Positions 19,693 through 29,786 of a stretch of 64,000 bases of DNA are shown here, in pieces. This DNA is from Rhodospirillales bacterium. GTDB lineage: Bacteria > Pseudomonadota > Alphaproteobacteria > Rhodospirillales > SHVU01. The notes beneath the pieces are model-generated. The model was not told the DNA's origin, did no database searches, and saw nothing but the letters and a program-made list of their open reading frames with translations. The position numbers and the translations under genes were made by a program. The DNA lies in assembly GCA_009691105.1 (NCBI GenBank), contig SHVU01000003.1, positions 21,307-85,306 on the forward strand, read 5' to 3'. Every line of letters begins with the position of its first letter. Position 1 is the first letter of the stretch.

Positions 19693-21189
19693 CTAGAAGG
19701 GCGCGTCCTGCGCCGTCGCCAAGTTCTCGAAGCGCGTGAATTCGCCCATGAACGAGAGATCGACCTTGCCGGTGGGACCGTGGCGCTGTTTGGCGACGAT
19801 GACTTCCGCCTTGTTCTTAACTTCTTCCAGGTTGCGTTCCCAGTTCATGCGACGTTCGACATACTTCTCGTCGTTTTCTTCCGGCCGGCGCTGGGGTTCG
19901 GCGCGTTCCAAGTAGTACTGCTGGCGGAAGATGAACATGACGACGTCCGAGTCTTGTTCGATCGTGCCCGATTCACGAAGGTCGGAAAGCTGAGGCCGCT
20001 TGTCTTCGCGCTGCTCGACGGCACGCGACAGTTGCGACAAGGCGATCACCGGAACTTCCAGTTCCTTGGCCAGGGTCTTGAGACCGCGCGTGATCTCGGA
20101 GATTTCCATCATGCGGTTATCGTGCCGCGTGCCGGCGCTGGCGCTCATGAGTTGTAGGTAGTCGACGACGATCAGGCCGAGCTTGCTCTGGCGCTTGAGG
20201 CGCCGAGCCCGGGTCCGGAGCTGGCTGACCGACAGGGCCGGCGAATCGTCGATGAAGATCGGAAGTTCGAGCAATTCCTGACTGGTGGTGGCGAGGCGGG
20301 CGAACTCGTCGCGCGACAGCTCGCCCTTGCGCATCCGATCCGAGCCGATGTTGCTCGACTCTGAAATGATACGGGCGGCGAGCTGCTCGGCCGACATTTC
20401 CAGCGAGAAGAACCCGACCACCGCGCCGTCGGCGCCATTGGTACGGGCATAGGTATAGGCGGCGTTGAACGCCATGTTGGTGGCCAGCGCCGTCTTGCCC
20501 ATGCTGGGGCGGCCGGCGAGGACGATCAGGTCGGACCGGTGCAGACCGCCGAGGAGCTTGTCCATGGCGATGAAGCCGGTCGGAACGCCACTCAGGCTCG
20601 ATTCCCGCTTGAAAGCGGCGTCGGCCATTTCCAGGGCGCGGGTCAGGGATTCTTTGAAGGGCCGGAAGCCGCCCTCGTATTCGCCGGTGGCGGCGAGCTC
20701 GTACAGGCGATGTTCGGCGGCTTCGATCAGGCGTGGCGCGGTCTCCTCGATTTCACCGGAGAACGCCTCGTTCACCATGTCGTGACCGAGCCCGATCAAC
20801 TGGCGCTTGAGGAACAGGTCATAGATCAGGCGGCCGTACTCGCCGGCATTGATGACGGCGACGGCGCTGGCGGCGAGTTCGTACAGGTACCCGACGCCGC
20901 CGGCGTCGACGAGGCCATCGTCGTTCTCGAAGAAGCCCTTCAGGGTGACCGGATCGGCGATCTGGCCGCGTTCGATGATCTTGCCGACGGCCTGAAAGAT
21001 CCGTCCGTGGTGCGGCAGGAAGAAATGCTCGGGCCGCATGAACTCGATGACCCGCTCGAAGGCGCGGTTATCGACGAAAATGGCGCCGAGCAAGGCGCGT
21101 TCCGCATCGAGATTGTGGGGCAGTCGACGAAACGCCGAGACTTCGACTTCCGTCACGGCTTGGGGGCGTTCGGTAGCGACTGTGGGCAT
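19693..21189 (-). CDS. dnaB: Replicative DNA helicase
   Basis: LPHNLDAERALLGAIFVDNRAFERV; VLAGRPSMGKTALATNMAFN; DYLQLMSAS. Confidence 0.97.
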   Translation of the reverse strand: MPTVATERPQAVTEVEVSAFRRLPHNLDAERALLGAIFVDNRAFERVIEFMRPEHFFLPHHGRIFQAVGKIIERGQIADPVTLKGFFENDDGLVDAGGVGYLYELAASAVAVINAGEYGRLIYDLFLKRQLIGLGHDMVNEAFSGEIEETAPRLIEAAEHRLYELAATGEYEGGFRPFKESLTRALEMADAAFKRESSLSGVPTGFIAMDKLLGGLHRSDLIVLAGRPSMGKTALATNMAFNAAYTYARTNGADGAVVGFFSLEMSAEQLAARIISESSNIGSDRMRKGELSRDEFARLATTSQELLELPIFIDDSPALSVSQLRTRARRLKRQSKLGLIVVDYLQLMSASAGTRHDNRMMEISEITRGLKTLAKELEVPVIALSQLSRAVEQREDKRPQLSDLRESGTIEQDSDVVMFIFRQQYYLERAEPQRRPEENDEKYVERRMNWERNLEEVKNKAEVIVAKQRHGPTGKVDLSFMGEFTRFENLATAQDAPF

Positions 21190-21290
21190 CGCGGGACCCT
21201 AGGCTCTTCGCTCCCGCGATACTACCCCGCCGCGTGTGAATAGCGGTAACAACCCCTGTGGATCGTGGGCATAAGATTCGCGACGCGCGA

Positions 21291-22529
21291 TCACGCCGAG
21301 CGGCGCGACCAAATCGATTCGCCGCGGCGAATCGATTCGAGCAGATAGTCCCGGGTCAAAGGCACGGCATCCTGGCGCCGCGCCAGCTGAATCTGGAAGA
21401 CGACGTTGCCGAGGCGGCGGAACGAAATCTCGCTGATCACCAGGTAGTGCTCCCACATCCGGCAGAAACGCTCGTCGTAGAGCGCCCTAACGGTGTCGCG
21501 GTTGGCTTCGAAGCGCTCGCGCCAGCGCCGCAGGGTCTCGGCGTAGTGCAGCCGGAGGATTTCGATGTCGGTAATGACGAGGCCCGAACGTTTGATCGAG
21601 GCCGTGACCTCGGACAGCGCCGGGATATAGCCGCCGGGGAAGATGTACTTGCGGATCCAGCCGTCGGTGACGGTGGGGCCGCCGCTGCGGCCGATGGTGT
21701 GGACCAGGGCGACGCCGTCTTCGGTCAAGCGGTGGCGGATGGTGCGGAAGAACGTGTCGTAGCGGACGACGCCGACGTGCTCGAACATGCCCACCGAGAC
21801 GATCCGGTCGAAACTGCCGCTCACGGCGCGATAGTCGCGAAGCTCGAAGCGCACCTGCTGGGTAAGGCCGCTGTCGCGAGCCCGGGCCTGGGCGTAGGAG
21901 AGTTGCTCCGTCGAGAGCGTCACGCCGGTGACCTGGGCTTGGGCCTCGGAGGCGAGATGCAAGGCGAGGCCACCCCAGCCGCAACCGATATCGAGGACGC
22001 GCTGGCCGGGCTCGACATGGAGTTTGGTGGCGATCAAGCGCTTCTTGGCCAGCTGCGCCGTTTCGAGGTTTTAGGTCCCCGTGGGGAAGTAGGCGCAGGA
22101 ATACTGGCGGTCGCGGTCGAGGAAGAGCCCGAACAGTTGGCCGGACAGATCGTAATGATGGGCGACGTTGGCCCGCGACCGTCCCGCCGGATTGAATTGG
22201 TGAATGCACCGCAGCAGCCGGCCGAGCCGGGTACGGACGCGCTGCGAGAAAAGGAGCCGATCGGTGCCGAGGTTTTGCCCTATCAGGTCCATGAAATCTT
22301 AGAGCGACGCGTCTTCGATCGTTACGCGGCCATCCATATAGCCTTCGCCCGGCGCGACCTCGGGGTCTAGAGCCAGTCGCGTCGCGATATGGCGGTCATG
22401 GAGGCGAAGGGTGATTCGCGGTCCGGAGGTTCCGGCGAATCGATGCCGCTTGCCGGCATGGTCAATGACGTCGAGCGTGCCGACCCGAATCAGCGGTTTC
22501 AGGACAGCCGAGAGCAAGCGCATCATCAA
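21291..22529 (-). pseudogene. cfa: Cyclopropane-fatty-acyl-phospholipid synthase, interrupted by two in-frame TAA codons
   Basis: Three consecutive ORFs (22299..22529, 22071..22292, 21291..22037) lie in the same frame and concatenate to one Cfa-like protein: ...EDASL*DFMDLIGQN...AHHYDLSGQLFGLFLDRDRQYSCAYFPTGT*NLETAQLAKKRLIATKLHVEPGQRVLDIGCGWGGLALHL... Confidence 0.85.
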
Positions 22530-22587
22530 ACCCCGGGGCTCCGGCCCTATTCCAATGGAGCGTCCCAGGGCCGGTCACGGACAGGAA

Positions 22588-22616
22588 ATTATACCTGCCT
22601 CATACCCGCGATTCCA
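22588..22616 (-). promoter_or_regulatory. Possible promoter upstream of cfa (perfect TATAAT, weak -35)
   Basis: TATAAT on minus strand at 22588-22593; 17 bp further upstream is TGGAAT, a poor -35. Confidence 0.3.
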
Positions 22617-22650
22617 CCGGCTGAAAACCGGTGCGGAAGAGAGAGATTCG

Positions 22651-23337
22651 CTATTCGGCCTTTTCAGCCTTGGATTTCTTGCGCCGTTCTTTCTTTGTTT
22701 TCGGGCCTTCTATCTCTTTTTCGTCAGCCTCGGCCGCGGCTTCGGGAGCCGCGGCAGCCTCTTCGCCCTCGGCTTCGGGGGCAGCTTCGAGAAGGTCCTT
22801 GTTCAGCTCGGCGGCAGCCGCCTCGGCATCGACGCGATCGTCGACGTTAAGGATGACCGCCTGGCCGGTCTTCGCTTGGATCGCGGCCTCGTCCGGTGAA
22901 CGGGCGACGTTGGCGTCAACACGGACCGTGACCTCGGGATGAAGATCGACGCGGATCTTGTGCAGGCCGACGGTCTTGATCGGCGTGTCGAGCCGGACCT
23001 GCTGGCGTCCGACCGTGAAGCCGGCTTTGGTCAAACCATCGGCGATGTCGCGGGCGCTGACCGAACCGTACAGCTGTCCGCCTTCACCGGCCTGACGGAT
23101 CAGGACGACAGCTTGGCCGTCGAGCTTCTTGGCGACGGCTTCGGCCTCGCCGCGACGTTCGATATTGGTGGCGACGAGTTGGGCGCGCCGCGACTCGAAG
23201 ACCTTGCGGTTCTCGTCGGTGGCGCGAAGCGCCTTGTGGAGGGGCAGCAGGTAGTTACGGGCAAAGCCGTCTTTGACCCGCACCACGTCGCCCATCTGAC
23301 CCAGGCTCTCAATTCGCTCCAACAAAATGACTTCCAT
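22651..23337 (-). CDS. rplI: 50S ribosomal protein L9 with extended acidic/Ala-rich then basic C-terminus
   Basis: [33 protein letters not shown]-term [41 protein letters not shown]. Confidence 0.96.
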   Translation of the reverse strand: MEVILLERIESLGQMGDVVRVKDGFARNYLLPLHKALRATDENRKVFESRRAQLVATNIERRGEAEAVAKKLDGQAVVLIRQAGEGGQLYGSVSARDIADGLTKAGFTVGRQQVRLDTPIKTVGLHKIRVDLHPEVTVRVDANVARSPDEAAIQAKTGQAVILNVDDRVDAEAAAAELNKDLLEAAPEAEGEEAAAAPEAAAEADEKEIEGPKTKKERRKKSKAEKAE

Positions 23338-24299
23338 TACTCGCTCCCTCGATTGCCCGTCCCGGACGCGCCGTTTGCGATCCGCCGACGGATACCGGCC
23401 CATTGTTCCGCCATGCCCAACGCGGCGATGGCAAACAAGACCCATGTGAACACCAACGATAGACTGAAGATGCCGGCCATCAGCCAGCCGCGACTTTTAC
23501 CAGGACCGCGGAAATTGCTCAGCAACGTTGCCGCCACCGCAAATCCGAGCATCAAAAATGGAACCGACGCGACCAACGCCACGTTGCGGCCGAGCGCCTT
23601 GAATTCGTCAGGAGCGCCGAGCGCGATCGCCGCCGCCGTCACCAGGACCCACGAGGTCCAGTCGGGCAGGGTGAGATCGGCCCAGGGCTCGACCGGTCGC
23701 TTGTTGCGACCCATGCGGACCAGAATGGCTTGCGCGGCCGCGGCATTCAGGGCGGTGGCGAGAACCCACATCGTCGCCATCGTTCCGGGAAGCCACGGCA
23801 CGATCGACCCGACGAACGTCCGGCGCTCGTCCGGAGCGAGATCGGGTATCGCCGCCTGGAACCAATTGTCGAGGAACTGGCCGATACGATTCAAGATTGC
23901 GCCACCATACGTCCAATCGGCGAACCAGCCGAGAATCAAGAACACGAGTCCGAAGCCGGTCAGCCATCCGACGAGATCGCCGTTCGGCAACCACCGGACG
24001 TTGACTGCCGCATCGGTCCGCTGGAACAACGCACCGCGCGACAAGACGAACGTCGGCACCGCGTAGAAGATAGCGAAGCGACCGGCCGCGAATGGCCCTT
24101 CGCTGACGCCGACTGCGGCGATGCCCATGGTCATGGCGGCAATGATCTCCGCTGTGCCCAGGCCAAGACCGACCAGGAACAGCGGCAATGGCGATATTCC
24201 GCCTGCGAAATTGATCGCAGCCAGAGCGCTCGCCAATCCGGCGCCAAGCGCCATGAGAAGTCGCGTCGACATCCGATCGCGCACCCTTGCGGCCGACAT
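23337..24299 (-). CDS. DUF2232-like multi-pass membrane protein
   Basis: Hydrophobic multi-TM protein located between rpsR and rplI, a common alphaproteobacterial arrangement. Confidence 0.75.
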   Translation of the reverse strand: MSAARVRDRMSTRLLMALGAGLASALAAINFAGGISPLPLFLVGLGLGTAEIIAAMTMGIAAVGVSEGPFAAGRFAIFYAVPTFVLSRGALFQRTDAAVNVRWLPNGDLVGWLTGFGLVFLILGWFADWTYGGAILNRIGQFLDNWFQAAIPDLAPDERRTFVGSIVPWLPGTMATMWVLATALNAAAAQAILVRMGRNKRPVEPWADLTLPDWTSWVLVTAAAIALGAPDEFKALGRNVALVASVPFLMLGFAVAATLLSNFRGPGKSRGWLMAGIFSLSLVFTWVLFAIAALGMAEQWAGIRRRIANGASGTGNRGSE

Positions 24300-24327
24300 G
24301 GCCGCGACGGTTCAGCCCGTGTGCTGC

Positions 24328-24693
24328 CTACTTAATGACGTAGGGCAGAAGGCCCAGGAACCGAGCCCGCTTGATAGCGGCTGCGAGCTCGCGCTGCTTC
24401 TTCACCGACACCGCGGTGATCCGGCTCGGCATGATCTTGCCGCGCTCCGAAACGTAGCGTTGCAGCAGGCGCAAATCCTTGTAATCGATCTTGGGCGCGT
24501 TCTTGCCTGAGAACGGGCAGCTCTTGCGGCGCCGATAGAACGGCCGCCGACCACCGCGCGCGCCACCGGCGCCACCGGCCCCGCCGCCGCTCGATCCCGA
24601 ACCACCCGAGCCGTATCCGCCCGATCCCGAACCATACCCGCCGGAGCTCGAGCCGTAGCCCGAACCCGACCGCGATCCCATCTCACCGGGCAT
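24328..24693 (-). CDS. rpsR: 30S ribosomal protein S18 with Gly/Ser/Tyr-rich N-terminal extension
   Basis: [70 protein letters not shown]. Confidence 0.96.
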   Translation of the reverse strand: MPGEMGSRSGSGYGSSSGGYGSGSGGYGSGGSGSSGGGAGGAGGARGGRRPFYRRRKSCPFSGKNAPKIDYKDLRLLQRYVSERGKIMPSRITAVSVKKQRELAAAIKRARFLGLLPYVIK

Positions 24694-25145
24694 TAGCGTT
24701 CTCCTTTGTCGTCAGGGCGATCCCCGACCGGTTCATCTCCGCCGTGCCGGCCACCGCCGCCACGTCCCCAACGGTCCTCGCGCGGGCCGCGATCGTCGCG
24801 ACGCATCCGCTCTTCTTTGGCGGCGGCGCGCTGCAACATCATCGACTGGCCCTCTTCGAGGGATTCGACCCGGACCGTGAGATAGCGCAAGACGTCTTCG
24901 TTGATCCGCATCTGCCGTTCCATTTCGTGAATGGCGGCAGCTGGCGCATCGAGATTGAAGAGCGTGTAGTGGCCCTTGCGGTTCTTCTTGATGCGGAACG
25001 ACAAGCTGCGCAGGCCCCAATACTCTTTCTTGGGAACCTTGCCGCCGTTCGATTCAACGAGCTGGGAGAAGGTTTCGGTGAGAGCCTCGACCTGAGGCAC
25101 CGACAAATCTTGACGCGCGATAAAGACGCTTTCGTAGAGAGCCAT
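24693..25145 (-). CDS. rpsF: 30S ribosomal protein S6
   Basis: [71 protein letters not shown] at 25145. Confidence 0.96.
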   Translation of the reverse strand: MALYESVFIARQDLSVPQVEALTETFSQLVESNGGKVPKKEYWGLRSLSFRIKKNRKGHYTLFNLDAPAAAIHEMERQMRINEDVLRYLTVRVESLEEGQSMMLQRAAAKEERMRRDDRGPREDRWGRGGGGRHGGDEPVGDRPDDKGER

Positions 25146-25159
25146 ATGGTCCCCCCTCT

Positions 25160-25208
25160 GGCTTTTCTCAGCCCGCTCGGCTATCGCCAGAACCGCGGAC
25201 ATAGCCGA
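25160..25208 (-). promoter_or_regulatory. Candidate structured 5' leader of the rpsF-rpsR-rplI operon
   Basis: Perfect 8-bp stem TCGGCTAT(25177-25184)/ATAGCCGA(25201-25208) with CCG-containing loop, and a second stem GGCT/AGCC (25160-25173) just upstream of the rpsF Shine-Dalgarno. Confidence 0.45.
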
Positions 25209-25240
25209 CCACTGGGCCGGCAAGGAGATGTAAACCACCG

Positions 25241-25268
25241 ATCCTACACTAAGTTTCGGTCGAGGCAA
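25241..25268 (-). promoter_or_regulatory. Putative rpsF operon promoter
   Basis: Minus strand TTGCCT-N16-TAGGAT. Confidence 0.35.
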
Positions 25269-25274
25269 GCACGC

Positions 25275-25302
25275 TTGACAGGCTTGGTCCGGCCAGTGTC
25301 AT
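25275..25302 (+). promoter_or_regulatory. Putative fabD promoter
   Basis: TTGACA (25275-25280)-N16-TGTCAT (25297-25302), 28 bp before fabD ATG. Confidence 0.4.
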
Positions 25303-25329
25303 TTCGCCCATCACCTTTGGGGCGGGGCA

Positions 25330-26271
25330 ATGCGACGAGCACTGGTATTCCCGGGACAGGGCGCTCAGGAGGTCGGCATGGGGCGAGCCCTGGCCGAGGC
25401 GTTTGCGACAGCGCGCGACGTTTTTGACGAGATCGACGAGGCGTTGAAGCAGAACTTGCAGCGTCTTATGTTTGAGGGGCCAGAGGTCGACCTCAAGCTG
25501 ACCGAGAACGCCCAGCCGGCGCTCATGGCGGTCAGTTTGGCGGTCGTGCGGGTCTTGGAACGCGACGTAAAGCTCTCGGTGCCGAACTTGGCCCGGTTCG
25601 TCGCCGGCCATTCGCTGGGTGAGTATTCGGCCCTGGCAGCGGCAGGGTCGTTCACCCTGGCCGATGCGGCGCGCCTTCTCAAACGGCGCGGCCGGGCGAT
25701 GCAAGAAGCGGTTCCCGTCGACGAAGGCGCCATGGCGGCGTTGATCGGTGTCGAGTTGGATGCCGCCAAAGAGATCGCCGCCGCCGCGGCCGAGAACGAA
25801 GTCTGCGTCGTCGCCAACGATAACTGTCCTGGCCAAGTCGTCATCAGTGGTGATAGCGCCGCCGTCGATCGTGCCCTCCAGATTGCGGCCGAGAAGGGGT
25901 TTCGTCGCAGCGTCCGCCTCCAAGTCAGCGCCCCATTCCACTGTCCGTTGTTGAAGCCCGCCGCCGACGCCGTGGCTGAGGCTCTCGAGAGCATCACCTT
26001 GCGCATGCCGCAGGTGCCGCTCATCTCGAACGTCACGGCGCGACCGATCACCGATCCCGACGAAATCCGGCGACGCCTGGTCGAGCAGACGACAGCGATG
26101 GTGCGCTGGCGCGAAAGCGTTCTGTGCATGAAAGAAGAGAACATCGAGCAGGTTGTCGAAGTCGGTGCGGGCAAAGTGCTAACCGGCCTTCTGAAACGAA
26201 TCGATCGCGAGTTGTCCGGCGTGACCTTGGGTACGCCAGCCGACATCGACGCCTTCGCCAAGACAATCTGA
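25330..26271 (+). CDS. fabD: Malonyl CoA-acyl carrier protein transacylase
   Basis: ALVFPGQGAQEVGMG; VAGHSLGEYSALAAAGS. Confidence 0.97.
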   Translation: MRRALVFPGQGAQEVGMGRALAEAFATARDVFDEIDEALKQNLQRLMFEGPEVDLKLTENAQPALMAVSLAVVRVLERDVKLSVPNLARFVAGHSLGEYSALAAAGSFTLADAARLLKRRGRAMQEAVPVDEGAMAALIGVELDAAKEIAAAAAENEVCVVANDNCPGQVVISGDSAAVDRALQIAAEKGFRRSVRLQVSAPFHCPLLKPAADAVAEALESITLRMPQVPLISNVTARPITDPDEIRRRLVEQTTAMVRWRESVLCMKEENIEQVVEVGAGKVLTGLLKRIDRELSGVTLGTPADIDAFAKTI

Positions 26272-26288
26272 AGCGGGGAGAACTGATC

Positions 26289-27026
26289 ATGTTTGATCTC
26301 AACGGCAAGAGTGCGCTCGTCACCGGCGCGACCGGCGGCATCGGCGGAGCGATTGCCCGGGCTCTTCACGCCCGCGGCGCAAGCTTGGCGCTGAGCGGCA
26401 CTCGGGTTCCGGCGCTCGAGGCTTTAGCGGCGGAACTTGGCGAGCGCGCCGTCGTCACGCCCTGCGATCTCAGCGACAACAAGGCGGTCGAGGAGCTTGC
26501 GGCGACCGTCGAAGCCAAGCTCGGCGGCATCGATATTCTCGTTAACAATGCCGGCCTGACGCGGGACGGTCTCGCCGTCCGCATGAAGGATGACGACTGG
26601 GACACAGTGATCGACGTCAATCTGGGCGCGGCGTTTCGCCTTGGCCGGGCGGCGCTGCGCGGCATGATGAAGCGCCGCTGGGGGCGAATCATCGGGATCA
26701 CCTCGATCGTCGGCGTCATCGGCAATCCGGGTCAGGCGAACTATGCCGCCGCTAAGGCGGGCATGATCGGCATGACCAAGGCACTGGCCCGCGAGGTCGC
26801 GTCCCGGAACATCACGGTGAACTGCGTGGCGCCGGGTTTCATCGCCACGGCCATGACCGAATCCATCGCCGCCGAGGCCCGCGATCGCCTGGTCGCGGCT
26901 ATTCCGAGCGGACGGCTTGGCACGCCCGCCGACGTCGCCGCCGCGGTCGCGTATTTGGCCAGCAATGAGGCCGCGTACGTCACCGGACAGACCCTGCACG
27001 TCAATGGCGGGATGGCCATGATTTGA
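26289..27026 (+). CDS. fabG: 3-oxoacyl-ACP reductase
   Basis: [61 protein letters not shown]; between fabD and acpP. Confidence 0.96.
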   Translation: MFDLNGKSALVTGATGGIGGAIARALHARGASLALSGTRVPALEALAAELGERAVVTPCDLSDNKAVEELAATVEAKLGGIDILVNNAGLTRDGLAVRMKDDDWDTVIDVNLGAAFRLGRAALRGMMKRRWGRIIGITSIVGVIGNPGQANYAAAKAGMIGMTKALAREVASRNITVNCVAPGFIATAMTESIAAEARDRLVAAIPSGRLGTPADVAAAVAYLASNEAAYVTGQTLHVNGGMAMI

Positions 27027-27150
27027 TGGCTGGACTTGTGGTCAACCCCAGAAAAGTGTGTTAGGAAACCGAAACCCCGCTCACCGGGGGCGGGCGTCGT
27101 CAGGCGCTCCATTCGGTCGGCAGAAACACCAAGGAATTGAGGACTTGAGC

Positions 27151-27390
27151 ATGAGCGACGTCTCCCAACGGGTGAAGAAAATCGTTGTCGAACATCTGGG
27201 CGTCGACGAAGCGAAGGTGACCGAGACGGCGAGCTTTATCGACGATCTCGGGGCCGACAGTCTCGACACGGTCGAGCTGGTCATGGCTTTCGAAGAAGAA
27301 TTTGGCTGCGAAATTCCCGACGATGCTGCCGAGAAGATCGTCACTGTTAAGGATGTGATCGACTATATCGGCACGCACGCCGCGGCCTAA
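27151..27390 (+). CDS. acpP: Acyl carrier protein
   Basis: [35 protein letters not shown]. Confidence 0.98.
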   Translation: MSDVSQRVKKIVVEHLGVDEAKVTETASFIDDLGADSLDTVELVMAFEEEFGCEIPDDAAEKIVTVKDVIDYIGTHAAA

Positions 27391-27438
27391 CGGCGCCCCG
27401 GTTCGGGCGCTGGGCGCCGGATCTCCGGCCCTACACGG

Positions 27439-28707
27439 TTGATCATGAGACGCGTGGTCGTCACCGGCCTCGGCCTAGTTACTCCGCTGGGCTGCGGCGT
27501 AAAAACGAACTGGGATAAGCTGTTGGCCGGAAAGTCCGGCATTTCGGCTATCCAGTCCTTTGACGTCTCCGATCTGCCTTCGAAGATCGCCGGTCTCGTG
27601 CCGCGCGGCTCGACGGCTGAAGGTCTGTTCAATGCTGACGATTGGGTCTCGCCCAAGGAACAGCGGCGGATGGACAGCTTCATCATCTACGGCATTGCCG
27701 CCGCGATGCAGGCTGTCCAGGATGCGGGGTGGACCCCGACCGACGAAGCGTCGCGCGAACGCACCGGTGTCCTCATCGGCTCCGGCATCGGTGGGCTTCC
27801 CGAAATCTCCAGCGGCTCGACCTTGGTCGAGAACCGTCAGGTCAGAAAGCTCAGCCCGTTCTTCATTCCGGCGAGCCTGATCAACCTGGTCGCGGGCCAG
27901 GTGTCGATCAAATACGGCTTCAAGGGCCCCAACCACGCCGTCGTCACGGCCTGTTCGAGCGGCGCTCATGCCATCGGCGACGCTGCCCGCATGATCATGT
28001 GGGAAGACGCCGAGGTCATGGTGGCGGGTGGCGCTGAAGCCGCGGTCTGCCGGATCGGCTTGGCCGGGTTCTCGCAGGCCCGGGCCTTGTCGACGAAGTA
28101 CAACGACACGCCAGAAAAAGCGTCGCGCCCGTGGGATCGTGATCGCGACGGCTTCGTGATCGCCGAAGGCGCCGGCGCGGTTGTGGTGGAAGATTTGGAG
28201 CACGCCCGTAAGCGCGGCGCCCCGATCTATGCCGAAATCGTCGGATACGGCATGTCCGGCGACGCGTACCACATCACGGCGCCGCCCGAAGACGGGAACG
28301 GCGCGATGCGGTGCATGCGTGCCGCTCTCAAGCGTGCCCAATTGAACCCCGAAGACATCGATTACGTGAACGCCCACGGCACGTCGACGCCGGTCGGCGA
28401 CGCCATCGAGCTTGGCGCCGTTAAACGCGTGTTCGGCGAAGCGGCCAGCAAGATCTCCATGTCGTCGACGAAATCTTCGATCGGACATCTGTTGGGCGCG
28501 GCCGGCGCGGTCGAAGCGGTCTATTCGATCCTGGCGATCCGCGATGGCGTGGTTCCGCCGACGCTCAATCTCGATAATCCGTCGCCTGAGCCCGGCGTCG
28601 ATCTCGTGCCGCACACCGCCAAGCAACGAAAAGTCAGGGCGGCCCTGTCGAACTCGTTCGGGTTCGGCGGCACGAACGCGTCGCTGATCTTCAAGGCCCT
28701 TAACTGA
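27439..28707 (+). CDS. fabF: Beta-ketoacyl-ACP synthase II
   Basis: RRVVVTGLGLVTPLGCGV; VVTACSSGAHAIGDAARMI; NAHGTSTPVGD. Confidence 0.97.
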   Translation: MIMRRVVVTGLGLVTPLGCGVKTNWDKLLAGKSGISAIQSFDVSDLPSKIAGLVPRGSTAEGLFNADDWVSPKEQRRMDSFIIYGIAAAMQAVQDAGWTPTDEASRERTGVLIGSGIGGLPEISSGSTLVENRQVRKLSPFFIPASLINLVAGQVSIKYGFKGPNHAVVTACSSGAHAIGDAARMIMWEDAEVMVAGGAEAAVCRIGLAGFSQARALSTKYNDTPEKASRPWDRDRDGFVIAEGAGAVVVEDLEHARKRGAPIYAEIVGYGMSGDAYHITAPPEDGNGAMRCMRAALKRAQLNPEDIDYVNAHGTSTPVGDAIELGAVKRVFGEAASKISMSSTKSSIGHLLGAAGAVEAVYSILAIRDGVVPPTLNLDNPSPEPGVDLVPHTAKQRKVRAALSNSFGFGGTNASLIFKALN

Positions 28708-28711
28708 GGAC

Positions 28712-29713
28712 GTGATGGCGCGCCTGACGCGCCTCGTTCTCTTCGCCATTACCATCGTGAGTCTGGTTGCGCTCGGCTTGGGCGCGGTCGGTGTATGGCT
28801 GGATTACACGCAGCCGGGACCTCTGGATGAGGACAAGACCGTCATCATTCCGCGTGGCGCCTCGGTGGCCCGCATCGCCGAGGTCTTGGCTGCATCCGGC
28901 GCCATCGTTCGACCGATCTTGTTTCGGGCTGCCGTAACCGTCACGGGCCAAGCTCGTCTCTTGCGGGCCGGTGAATACGCCATTCCCGCCCAGGCCAGCC
29001 CCGCCGAGATCGCGGCGCTGCTCGTTGCCGGCCGCAGCGTGGTTCGGCGCCTTACCGTGGTCGAGGGGCACACGACCTCCCAGGTTTTGGCGCTGGTGAC
29101 GGCGGCCGAAGCCCTCGAAGGCCGGATCGATCGCATCACGGGTGAAGGCGCGGTTCTGCCCGAAACCTATTTCTATTCGTTGGGCGATTCGCGAGCCGCG
29201 GTCGAGGCGCGCATGACCGAGGGCATGAACCGGACGCTGAACGAGGTGTGGGCTGCTCGGCGTCCCGGCTCGCCCTTCAAGTCGCCAGCCGAGGCGTTGG
29301 TGCTGGCGTCCATTATCGAACGGGAGACGTCGGTCGCCGCCGAACGACCCCGCCTCGCCGCCGTGTTCTTCAATCGCTTGCGCCGCGGCATGAAGCTCCA
29401 ATCGGATCCGACTGTCGCTTATGCGCTAACCGAAGGCGGGCGGCCCCTCGATCGGCCTCTGACGCGGATCGATCTTCGCCTCGCCTCGCCCTACAACACC
29501 TATGTCATCGATGGGTTGCCGCCCGGACCGATCTGCAATCCGGGGCGCGAGTCGATCGCGGCGGCTCTCAACCCGGCGGAGACCGGCGAGCTCTACTTCG
29601 TCGCCGACGGGACCGGCGGGCATGTGTTCGCAACGACGCTCGACGACCACAACCGCAACGTCGCCCGGTGGCGCCGGCTTGGTGCCGACGATGGCGACGC
29701 CCCGCCTCCTTAA
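28712..29713 (+). CDS. mltG: Endolytic transglycosylase MltG
   Basis: LASIIERETSVAAERPRLAAVFFNRLRRGMKLQSDPTVAYAL; YNTYVIDGLPPGPICNPGRESI. Confidence 0.95.
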   Translation: MMARLTRLVLFAITIVSLVALGLGAVGVWLDYTQPGPLDEDKTVIIPRGASVARIAEVLAASGAIVRPILFRAAVTVTGQARLLRAGEYAIPAQASPAEIAALLVAGRSVVRRLTVVEGHTTSQVLALVTAAEALEGRIDRITGEGAVLPETYFYSLGDSRAAVEARMTEGMNRTLNEVWAARRPGSPFKSPAEALVLASIIERETSVAAERPRLAAVFFNRLRRGMKLQSDPTVAYALTEGGRPLDRPLTRIDLRLASPYNTYVIDGLPPGPICNPGRESIAAALNPAETGELYFVADGTGGHVFATTLDDHNRNVARWRRLGADDGDAPPP

Positions 29714-29786
29714 AACAGGCCAACAGCTTGTTGAGTCCGGCGCCGGAGGGATATAACGGCGCAAGGCCCGAAACCGGGGGGCAGGC

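Noticed and set aside
24540-24690. GC-rich repeat tract as a minisatellite or CRISPR-like repeat
   Set aside because: It is the coding sequence of the Gly/Ser/Tyr-rich S18 extension; repetition follows from the codons of that peptide.
27075-27089. CCCCG-CTCAC-CGGGG hairpin between fabG and acpP
   Set aside because: No T-tract and short GC stem in GC-rich DNA; not enough to call a terminator or regulatory element.
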